DNA of 12,737 bases from an archaeon (GTDB lineage: Archaea; Methanobacteriota; Methanobacteria; Methanobacteriales; Methanobacteriaceae): positions 1 to 12,737 of the forward strand of contig JAKSUF010000020.1 of assembly GCA_024409145.1 (NCBI GenBank), read 5' to 3'. This document shows positions 1 to 6,041 of the stretch, in pieces (the stretch's first letter is position 1; every line of letters starts with the position of its first letter). A model generated the notes under the pieces. That model ran no database searches. It was given only the letters and a program-made list of their open reading frames with translations, and was not told the DNA's origin. The position numbers and the translations under genes were made by a program.

Positions 1-31
1 TATTATTACAAATTAAATTTTAATTTCTTTT

Positions 32-53
32 AAGTTTAAACTTTTCTTTTTTT
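32..53 (+). terminator. possible plus-strand terminator of an unseen left-hand gene
   Basis: A 12-bp palindrome, AAGTTTAAACTT (32-43), is followed by a T-rich run on the plus strand (44-53). This could end a gene entering from the left and converging on fprA. No such gene is visible, and the palindrome leaves little room for a loop, so the call is weak. On the minus strand the same stretch is A-rich, so there is no obvious terminator for fprA here and its transcript may run on out of the window. Confidence 0.25.
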
Positions 54-69
54 AATTAATCTAATTTAA

Positions 70-1296
70 TTAGATATCTAATTTTTTAGCAGCTTCAACT
101 AATTTTTGACCTAATTTGAAGCTATCATTATCATTTTCTTCATCTGGGACATAGTAAATTTCCTGCTGTTCAATTACTTCAAATCCAGATTCATTTAATT
201 CATTAGCTATGAATTCCGGAGCTCCTCCTCGACCTCCCATGGAACCAAATGTGACTGCAGGTCTTACAAATCCTGTTCTGTTGAAATGGAGTCCTTTTAA
301 ATAATACATTATATCTCCGATACTTGGGAAAGGCATATCATTTATTGTTGGTATTCCAAATGCAACAGCTTTACTTGTTAAAATACTTTTAACAATTTCA
401 CTTCTTTCATCTTCATGTAAGAAATACATTTCTACATCGTAACCTTCTGCCATTACACCTTCTGCTACTTCATGTGCCATTTTTTGAGTAGAGTAATGCA
501 TAGTGTCATAGATAATAGTTACCTTATCTTCTGCACGTTTACCAGTTGCCCATTCACTATATGCTTCAATAATTTTCATAGGGTCAGTCCAGATTTGTCC
601 ATGTGAAGGAGCAATCATTTTCACTTGATCTAAGAGACCTAATTCAATAATTTCATCAAATTTGTTAAGTACTTTTTTAGATAATGGTACGATTAAGTTT
701 CCGTAGAATTTTTGTGCTGCATCCATTAAGACATATTCTGGTATGTCTGTATCAAATCTTTTAGAATAACATAAGTGTTGACCAAATGCATCATTAGGGA
801 ATAAAATTCCATCTTCTGCGAGTAATGTAAACATACTATCTGGCCAGTGGAGTAAGAATGCATCTAAGAATGCTAAGGTTTTTCCACCTAATTCAAGTGA
901 ATCTCCTGTACCTACGATTTTAAATTCTGCATCTTTTAATCTAGGATAATGTCTTAATAATCCTTTTTCTGCTATTTTACTACAATAAATTGGTGCATTA
1001 AATCTTTTCCATAAATCGTATAAAACTCCACTATGGTCTTTTTCTACATGGTTTTGAACAATGTAATCTACTTTAATTTCTCTTCCTTCTTGTTCAAATG
1101 CATCTTCAATACGTGCCATCATTTCTTCTGTTTTTCCAGGATATGCATTATCTATGATAGCTACTTTTTCACCAAATACAATGTATGCATTGTAAGTAGT
1201 TCCGTCTAAAGTGTATCCATGGTAGGTTCTTAAATCCCAATCAAGTACACCAATCCAATATACTCCTTCGCCTATTTTTTCAGCTTTTGCTTTCAT
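70..1296 (-). CDS. fprA: F420H2 oxidase (A-type flavodiiron protein FprA)
   Basis: Cytoplasmic flavodiiron enzyme that reduces O2 to water with electrons from reduced coenzyme F420, protecting the methanogen from oxygen. The N-terminal metallo-beta-lactamase-like domain (about 1-255) has every diiron ligand: the HVEKDH motif gives H83, E85, D87 and H88, then H150 (LLHWPDS), D169 (FPNDAFG) and H232 (APSHGQ). A C-terminal flavodoxin domain (about 258-408) would bind FMN, with TIIYDTMHYSTQ as its phosphate loop and GSMGGRGGA further on. I start at the ATG at 1296 (408 aa). An in-frame GTG at 1305 would add three residues, but it lies inside the AGGTGA ribosome binding site (1303-1308), which is correctly spaced for the ATG. 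It is divergent from msvR, the arrangement known in Methanothermobacter, where this operon is MsvR-controlled. No rubredoxin gene is in view, but the downstream side is cut off. Confidence 0.95.
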   Translation of the reverse strand: MKAKAEKIGEGVYWIGVLDWDLRTYHGYTLDGTTYNAYIVFGEKVAIIDNAYPGKTEEMMARIEDAFEQEGREIKVDYIVQNHVEKDHSGVLYDLWKRFNAPIYCSKIAEKGLLRHYPRLKDAEFKIVGTGDSLELGGKTLAFLDAFLLHWPDSMFTLLAEDGILFPNDAFGQHLCYSKRFDTDIPEYVLMDAAQKFYGNLIVPLSKKVLNKFDEIIELGLLDQVKMIAPSHGQIWTDPMKIIEAYSEWATGKRAEDKVTIIYDTMHYSTQKMAHEVAEGVMAEGYDVEMYFLHEDERSEIVKSILTSKAVAFGIPTINDMPFPSIGDIMYYLKGLHFNRTGFVRPAVTFGSMGGRGGAPEFIANELNESGFEVIEQQEIYYVPDEENDNDSFKLGQKLVEAAKKLDI

Positions 1297-1302
1297 TTTT
1301 TT

Positions 1303-1308
1303 CACCTA
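1303..1308 (-). promoter_or_regulatory. ribosome binding site that decides the fprA start
   Basis: On the minus strand AGGTGA matches the archaeal 16S 3' end perfectly and sits 6 nt before the ATG at 1296. The in-frame GTG at 1305-1303 is part of this site and so cannot be the start served by it. Confidence 0.8.
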
Positions 1309-1370
1309 TTAATGTTTTTACGAATATGACAAGTTTTATCTCTTTGATTTAATTTTAATAATTGCTTTTT

Positions 1371-1378
1371 AGTATAAT
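1371..1378 (-). promoter_or_regulatory. possible fprA TATA box
   Basis: On the minus strand ATTATACT lies about 75 nt before the fprA ATG. A start of transcription about 25 nt downstream would give a leader of roughly 50 nt. Other AT-rich stretches nearby could serve instead. Confidence 0.4.
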
Positions 1379-1410
1379 CAAAATAAAGATTGTTTAGTCT
1401 ATGTCGAACA

Positions 1411-1426
1411 TTCGTATTGGTATGAA
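1411..1426. promoter_or_regulatory. candidate MsvR operator 1
   Basis: TTCGTA-TTGG-TATGAA matches the known MsvR box TTCGTA-N4-TACGAA at 11 of 12 fixed positions. It lies in the divergent fprA-msvR region, about 35 bp upstream of the possible fprA TATA box. CG-containing words are rare in this DNA, which makes a chance match less likely. Confidence 0.6.
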
Positions 1427-1670
1427 TAATTATGGGTGAGGTTATATTTATATTTTTTGTTTCTTAATATTGTCTAATTATATTTTATTTTTTCTTTAAC
1501 TTTTTCATTATTTTGGTGTTATTCTGTTCTATTTAATTGCAATTATTTGAATATTATTTTGTCTATATTTTTAATTTGATTATGAATATTTTTTAAATAT
1601 TTTATTTAACATTATATATTGTTTATTTATATTTTTTTTGTTTGTTTTTATAATTGCGAAAATAGAACAT

Positions 1671-1686
1671 TTTGTATAATTAAGAA
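1671..1686. promoter_or_regulatory. candidate MsvR operator 2
   Basis: TTTGTA-TAAT-TAAGAA matches TTCGTA-N4-TACGAA at 10 of 12 positions with the correct N4 spacing. It ends 7 bp before the TATA box at 1694, where a bound protein would block TBP/TFB. Both this site and operator 1 are preceded by GAACA. Weaker than operator 1 because its mismatches replace the C and G with A or T. Confidence 0.45.
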
Positions 1687-1693
1687 CAAATTA

Positions 1694-1701
1694 TTTATAT
1701 A
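1694..1701 (+). promoter_or_regulatory. msvR TATA box
   Basis: TTTATATA is a near-ideal archaeal TATA box, preceded by an A-rich BRE-like stretch. Initiation about 25 nt downstream would give msvR a long leader of roughly 140 nt. No better TATA box is seen closer to the gene. Confidence 0.5.
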
Positions 1702-1865
1702 ATAAAATTAATAATATTACTATATTTTAAATTATTATTGAGTAATTGTTATCATTAGGTCTTTATTTGGTTATTTAGTTCTTAGGGGTTTAAATCTAAT
1801 TAATCTAGTAATATGGTCTTAATTTTAATGATTTTTTTTAATTTGTTTTATTGAGAGGTAATTAA

Positions 1866-2669
1866 ATGGATAAAACTGTTTCAAAACCAAGACCTATTCA
1901 AATTTTTTCTAAAAAAGCTGGAGAAATTGGTGTTAATGTTGTAAAAAGTCCTGTGAAATTAAATATTTTATCTATGCTTAAAGATAATGATATGGAATTT
2001 GATGAAATTGTAAAGAATACTGGTAAATCAAAATCTACTATATCTGTTCATTTAAAATCATTAAGAGAAGATGGGATTGTTAATTATCGTTTCGACTCTA
2101 ATGACCATAGAAAAAAAATATTCTTTATAGATTCAAAGTTTTTAGGTGAAGTTGAAGCTTCTAATCCTGTAGAATTGGAAGAGAAAAAAATAGATTTCTT
2201 AGTTAATAATATTTTGGATGTTGATGATTTTAAATTTTCATTTTTATTATTCCATACCTTAAGATCTACATTAATTCAAGAAGGAATTAATATTAATCCT
2301 GTGCTCTTTGAAACAGGAAAAAATATAGGTTTTGCAATCTTTGAAAAACTTTATGATGATGATTTTAATAAATTTATTGATAATTTATGTGAATTCTGGG
2401 AAACTCACAGTTTAGGTTATCTTGATATTTCTGTTGGGGATATTATAAAAATCAATAATTCTAATTGTTTTGAATGTGGTTTACTTCCTAAAAAAGGTAA
2501 ACCTGTATGTTTCCTTGATGCAGGAATATTTGATGCATTATTCTCTGCTTACTTGAAATTAAGAGTTAATGTTACAGAGGTTAAATGTAATACTATGGGT
2601 GATGAATGTTGTTCTTTCTTAGTTGAATTTACTGATGAAGAATTTGTTCCACCTGTAGATATTGATTAA
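1866..2669 (+). CDS. msvR: redox-sensing transcriptional regulator MsvR (HTH plus V4R domain)
   Basis: 267-aa regulator specific to methanogens. Residues about 25-90 form an ArsR-like winged helix: FDEIVKNTGKSKSTISVHLKS is helix-turn-helix, followed by a basic wing (DSNDHRKK). The C-terminal half (about 125-255) is a V4R domain, recognised by the pattern CFECG...GKPVCFLDAG...EVKC...GDECCSF. It holds seven cysteines (C175, C201, C204, C215, C241, C248, C249), suited to a thiol redox switch or metal binding. In Methanothermobacter, MsvR is encoded divergently from the flavoprotein operon and represses both promoters in a redox-dependent way; the same layout is seen here. The start is the ATG at 1866, behind GAGAGGT (1853-1859). 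The assignment rests on domain order plus neighbourhood; a different V4R regulator cannot be fully excluded. Confidence 0.87.
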   Translation: MDKTVSKPRPIQIFSKKAGEIGVNVVKSPVKLNILSMLKDNDMEFDEIVKNTGKSKSTISVHLKSLREDGIVNYRFDSNDHRKKIFFIDSKFLGEVEASNPVELEEKKIDFLVNNILDVDDFKFSFLLFHTLRSTLIQEGININPVLFETGKNIGFAIFEKLYDDDFNKFIDNLCEFWETHSLGYLDISVGDIIKINNSNCFECGLLPKKGKPVCFLDAGIFDALFSAYLKLRVNVTEVKCNTMGDECCSFLVEFTDEEFVPPVDID

Positions 2670-2676
2670 TTAAATC

Positions 2677-2732
2677 ATTCTTTTATTTTTATTCTTTTAT
2701 TTTTATTCTTTTATTTTTATTCTTTTATTTTT
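2677..2732 (+). repeat. four-copy 14-bp T-rich tandem repeat, probable msvR terminator
   Basis: The unit ATTCTTTTATTTTT occurs four times without a mismatch (starts 2677, 2691, 2705, 2719), then begins a fifth, decayed copy. It starts 7 bases after the msvR stop codon. Archaeal RNA polymerase terminates at oligo-T runs, so each unit would be a terminator element. Exact identity between copies suggests recent replication slippage. Confidence 0.8.
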
Positions 2733-2865
2733 ATTTTAACCTATGATTGTTAATTAACAATATTATCCTGATTAATTCGATATTTGTTCCTTAAATTGAA
2801 AATTGCTTTTATTTAGCTTTATTTAAGTTGAATTCTTGTTTTTTAACTTGATGTCTCTTAAAACT

Positions 2866-2873
2866 TTTTATAG
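2866..2873 (+). promoter_or_regulatory. possible helicase TATA box for a leaderless transcript
   Basis: TTTTTATA is centred about 26 nt before the ATG at 2896, the distance expected if transcription starts at the start codon itself. No convincing ribosome binding site precedes any candidate start of this gene, which fits a leaderless mRNA. Confidence 0.4.
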
Positions 2874-2895
2874 TATGATGGATAATATAAACATA

Positions 2896-4791
2896 ATGTC
2901 AAATTCAGTATTTTGTCCTAATTGTGGGATGTTGAAAGCAAATTGTATATGTGGAAAATACAAGAATAATAGGTCTAGTTCTAAAAAATCTTTTAATTCT
3001 AGTTCTAAAAAATTTAATTCTAATTCTTCAGAACCTAAAGGATTATATCAATATGCTAATCTTAAGCCAAGAGTTAATAGAAATGAACAGGATGATCTTC
3101 CAGAAAGTTATGATATAGAAGAACATAGTCTTCCTAAAGATGTAATCAAAAGATTAAAAGAACAATATCCTAATATATCTGAGGATATTATTGAGAATTT
3201 TCCATTTGAAAATCCAAGACATGGTCAATTAGAGATTATTGCAGATATTGAAGATGCTATTTCAAAAGGTTATAAATATATTGTACTTGAAGCAGGTACT
3301 GGTACTGGTAAATCTGCTATAGCAACTACTTTATCTCGTATGTATGGGTCATCTTATATCTTAACAATGACTAAACAACTCCAACAGCAATATGCTCAAG
3401 AATTTCATTTTCCTCTAGTAAAAGGTAGGAGTAATTTTGATTGTTTGCATGATAATTTAGATTCTACCTGTGATATGGGGGATTGTAAAACATCTCCTTT
3501 AAACTCTAAATTCTTCTGTCCATATGGTGTAGCAAAAAATCCTACTCTTAGTGGAACAGAAGCTTTTCAGGATTCTACTGGTTCTTCAGTTTATTTCCAA
3601 AGTGAAAATCACTGTTATTATTGGCAACAAAAAGCTAATGCAATTAATTCTCCAATTACTTTGATGAATTATGAATATGCACTTTTAGAACTTAATTATG
3701 TAAAACATTTTGGAACTAGAAGTTTACTTATTCTTGATGAAGCCCATAATATTGAAAGTAAATTAATGCGTAATATGGAGCTTAATTTATATAATAAAAG
3801 GCTTGAAAAAGATATTAAGAAAGTTATATCTCCATCTACTCTTAAAAGTAATGAAATTGGTGAGTGGATTATGGAGATTGATGCTATCAAAGATGCTTAT
3901 GAAGATATTGAACTTAAAGATTTGCCTAAAAATAAAGCAGACAGAATTCGTTCAACTACGCTTCGTTTAAAACAATTACATGATAATTTAGATAATGAAC
4001 CTCTTAATTGGGTAATTGATAGTGATGAGACAGGAGTATCCTTTAAACCTCTTAGAGTTCATCAGTATGCTAAAGATAACTTATTTAAATATGGTGATGT
4101 TGTAATATTCTTATCTGCAACTATATTGTCTCATAAAATGTTTTCTAAATGGTTAGGATTAAATCCTAATGAAGTTTATTATATCAAAGTAGATAGTCCG
4201 TTTCCAGTTCATAAAAGGCCTATTGAATTGAACTTAGCAGGTAAAATGTCTAATGCAAGAATAAAACGTACTGCTCCTAAAACTATCTCTATTTTAGAAG
4301 AGATTTTAGAACGTCATAAAGAAGATAAAGGATTAATTCACACTAATAGTTATAAATGTCAGAATTATATTACTAAAAATCTTTATAATTCTAGATTAAT
4401 ATCTCATGGGTCTAATAATCGTGAAAGAGTTCTTCAGTATTTTGAAGAAGAGGATAATCCTCTTGTATTAGTTAGTCCGTCTATGAGTGAAGGTGTAGAT
4501 TTACCTTATGATAAATGCAGATTCCAAGTTATCTATAAAATTCCTTTCCCTTATTTGGGAGATAAACAAGTTAATATGCGTAGAAAACGTGATCAAAGAT
4601 GGTATGCTTATAAAACTGTCATGACTTTAATGCAAACTTATGGTAGAGGAATGAGAGCTGAAGATGATTCATGTGTGACTTATATTCTTGATTCAGATAT
4701 TAAAATGCTTCTTAAGAGTCCATTATATCGCTCTTTAATTCCAGAGTTTTTTAAAGAAGCTATTGTAATTGATGATGATAAACGTATTTAA
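2896..4791 (+). CDS. XPD/DinG-type Fe-S DNA helicase with N-terminal zinc motif
   Basis: Superfamily 2 helicase of the Rad3/XPD/DinG class, expected to unwind DNA 5'-3' in repair. Motifs, numbered from the ATG at 2896 (631 aa): Walker A EAGTGTGKS (132-140), DEAH box (281-284), LSAT (406-409), SEGVDLP (531-537) and QTYGRGMR (580-587). Between Walker A and DEAH lie C183 (GRSNFDC), C192, C197, C208 and C240 (CYYWQQKA), enough for the 4Fe-4S cluster of this family. Residues 7-19 form an additional zinc-like motif, CPNCG then CIC, joined by a Ser/Asn/Lys-rich linker (about 21-46). The open frame extends upstream to a TTG at 2836, with ATGs at 2851, 2875 and 2878; I chose 2896 because conserved-looking sequence begins there and a TATA box is suitably placed. 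No strong ribosome binding site supports any of them. Confidence 0.88.
   Translation: MSNSVFCPNCGMLKANCICGKYKNNRSSSKKSFNSSSKKFNSNSSEPKGLYQYANLKPRVNRNEQDDLPESYDIEEHSLPKDVIKRLKEQYPNISEDIIENFPFENPRHGQLEIIADIEDAISKGYKYIVLEAGTGTGKSAIATTLSRMYGSSYILTMTKQLQQQYAQEFHFPLVKGRSNFDCLHDNLDSTCDMGDCKTSPLNSKFFCPYGVAKNPTLSGTEAFQDSTGSSVYFQSENHCYYWQQKANAINSPITLMNYEYALLELNYVKHFGTRSLLILDEAHNIESKLMRNMELNLYNKRLEKDIKKVISPSTLKSNEIGEWIMEIDAIKDAYEDIELKDLPKNKADRIRSTTLRLKQLHDNLDNEPLNWVIDSDETGVSFKPLRVHQYAKDNLFKYGDVVIFLSATILSHKMFSKWLGLNPNEVYYIKVDSPFPVHKRPIELNLAGKMSNARIKRTAPKTISILEEILERHKEDKGLIHTNSYKCQNYITKNLYNSRLISHGSNNRERVLQYFEEEDNPLVLVSPSMSEGVDLPYDKCRFQVIYKIPFPYLGDKQVNMRRKRDQRWYAYKTVMTLMQTYGRGMRAEDDSCVTYILDSDIKMLLKSPLYRSLIPEFFKEAIVIDDDKRI
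2974..3013 (+). repeat. imperfect 24-bp tandem repeat inside the helicase gene
   Basis: A 16-bp word, TCTAGTTCTAAAAAAT, recurs exactly with a 24-bp period (2974 and 2998). It stays in frame and encodes the repeated linker SSSKKSFN / SSSKKFN between the zinc motif and the helicase body. Confidence 0.75.
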
Positions 4792-4945
4792 TTAATAATT
4801 AAGTATTTAATTAATATTTTAATTAAGTTTTTTTAAATATTCTTAATTTTTAATTAAATATTATCTAATTAATCCATAAAAAAATTTATTTAATTTCTTA
4901 TAATTTTTAATTAATACTATCTTATTTTATTACATTTTTGATATT

Positions 4946-5650
4946 ATGATTGAAGAAAGAATTGAAATTGAAGGCATTCCAATTATTATAGAAAGAAAGA
5001 AGATTAAAAATATGTATCTTAGAGTTTTTTATCCTAATGGGATAACTAAGATATCCGCACCAGTACATTTGCCTAAAGAAAATATAATTAATTTTGCTGA
5101 AAAGAAAATTTCTTGGGTTATAAGAAAAAGAGAGGAAATGCTTAAAAATCCTCCTGAACCCTTACTTAGGTATGTTTCTGGTGAAATTCATTATTTATGG
5201 GGTAAAAAGTATACTCTACAATGGTGTTCTGAAGATTTTTCTAAGAATGTTACTATTGATAATAAGAATAATATTATTTTTCTTCCAATTAAAACACAAA
5301 ATACTCTTGAAAAAAGAGAGAAAACTCTCATTGAATTTTACAGAGCTGAGATAAAAAAAGTTATTCCTGAGCTTTTAGAAGAGTGTGTTGATATTGTAGG
5401 TAGGGAACCTAATGAGTGGAGAGTTAAAAATATGAAAACTCGTTGGGGAACCTGTAATGTTAATAAAAAAAGAATATGGTTAAATTTACAACTTGCTAAG
5501 AAGCCACCAATTTGTTTAAAATATGTTTTAATCCATGAACTCACTCATTTATATGAGGCAAATCATGGTCCTAGATTTAAGAATTATATGGATAATTTTT
5601 GCCCTAAATGGAGAGAGATTAAAAAATTACTTAATCAAACAAATTATTAA
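4946..5650 (+). CDS. YgjP-like (COG1451) zinc metallopeptidase-fold protein
   Basis: 234-aa soluble protein of the YgjP/DUF45 family, related to SprT/WLM-type metalloproteases. The zinc site is clear near the C-terminus: HELTH (197-201) gives two histidine ligands and the catalytic glutamate E198, and H207 in NHGPRF would be the third ligand. The upstream family signature MKTRWGTCN (163-171) and the following IWLNLQL are also present. The true substrate of this family is not established. It begins 154 bases after the helicase, with AT-rich DNA between, so a shared transcript is possible but not shown. The ATG at 4946 has no ribosome binding site ahead of it, so a leaderless transcript is likely. 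Length is normal for the family. Confidence 0.85.
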   Translation: MIEERIEIEGIPIIIERKKIKNMYLRVFYPNGITKISAPVHLPKENIINFAEKKISWVIRKREEMLKNPPEPLLRYVSGEIHYLWGKKYTLQWCSEDFSKNVTIDNKNNIIFLPIKTQNTLEKREKTLIEFYRAEIKKVIPELLEECVDIVGREPNEWRVKNMKTRWGTCNVNKKRIWLNLQLAKKPPICLKYVLIHELTHLYEANHGPRFKNYMDNFCPKWREIKKLLNQTNY

Positions 5651-5701
5651 TAGTTATGTTTTATGGAGTTAGTTTAATTCCTTTATATTTTAACTCTTTA
5701 T

Positions 5702-5798
5702 TTATTTGGTTTTTTGGTTTAATTTTTTCTTGTTTCTTTTTATTTCATTTATCAAATTATTTGGTTTTTTGGTTTAATTTTTTCTTGTTTCTTTTTAT
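5702..5798. repeat. 42-bp direct repeat pair
   Basis: The 42 bases at 5702-5743 recur exactly at 5757-5798, separated by 13 bases. Both copies are T-rich on the plus strand, with GGTTTTTTGG at the left end and a run of T after it. They lie between the metallopeptidase stop and the tRNA promoter. They may act as duplicated oligo-T terminators for the upstream gene. No ORF spans them. Confidence 0.85.
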
Positions 5799-5921
5799 AT
5801 CTCACTTATAAACATTAACTATTTAAATTTTAACTTTAAAATATAATAATTAACTAATAAATTTTATTGATTTTTCATAATGATAAGATTTGTTTTAATT
5901 TATATGTAAATATGAATTTAT

Positions 5922-5929
5922 TTTATACT
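5922..5929 (+). promoter_or_regulatory. probable TATA box for the tRNA-Arg/hisF transcript
   Basis: TTTATACT is centred about 25 nt before the first base of the tRNA. It is the only plausible promoter for hisF, which has just 18 nt between itself and the tRNA. Confidence 0.55.
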
Positions 5930-5949
5930 ATTTTATTTTTAATTTTATT

Positions 5950-6023
5950 GGGCCTATAGTCTAGCCAGGAATGACGCAGGACTTCGGATCCTGAGGTCGG
6001 GGGTTCAAATCCCCCTAGGTCCG
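5950..6023 (+). tRNA. tRNA-Arg (anticodon UCG)
   Basis: 74-nt cloverleaf. Acceptor GGGCCTA (5950-5956) pairs with TAGGTCC (6016-6022), discriminator G at 6023. The anticodon stem CAGGA/TCCTG encloses the loop CTTCGGA, with anticodon TCG at 5984-5986, reading CGA and, by wobble, CGG arginine codons. The T arm is GGGGG-TTCAAAT-CCCCC. The D stem has three pairs plus a T-T mismatch at 13:22. No intron and no encoded CCA, as is common in this group. Acceptor pair 3:70 is G-U, normally the alanine identity element. Its 3' end lies 18 nt before hisF. Confidence 0.95.
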
Positions 6024-6041
6024 TATTTATGGAGAATATAA

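Larger units (their letters stand above)
1306..1865. other. divergent fprA-msvR regulatory region
   Basis: 560 bases without a plausible gene; all open frames are very short. It contains the two divergent promoters, two candidate MsvR operators (1411-1426 and 1671-1686) and a further half-site TACGAA at 1319-1324 in the fprA leader. The middle part (about 1440-1650) is T-rich on the plus strand and shows nothing else I can name apart from a short palindrome, AATTGCAATT, near 1536. Confidence 0.7.

Noticed and set aside
2836..2895. Upstream extension of the helicase to TTG 2836 or ATGs at 2851, 2875 and 2878
   Set aside because: None has a ribosome binding site; the zinc motif begins just after the ATG at 2896 and a TATA box is placed for a leaderless start there. 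Not excluded with certainty.
3696..3890. 64-codon minus-strand frame within the helicase gene
   Set aside because: Antisense shadow of a well-supported gene containing the DEAH motif; low-complexity Leu/Ile/Ser residues.
5172..5544. Short frames on both strands inside the metallopeptidase gene
   Set aside because: Overlap a convincing coding frame with the HExxH site; products are low-complexity and lack start signals.
5702..5798. CRISPR array from the 42-bp repeats
   Set aside because: Only two copies, a 13-bp spacer that is too short, T-rich low-complexity units and no cas genes.
5950..6023. Integration site (att) in the tRNA gene
   Set aside because: No integrase nearby and no repeated tRNA 3' end elsewhere in the window; hisF follows directly.
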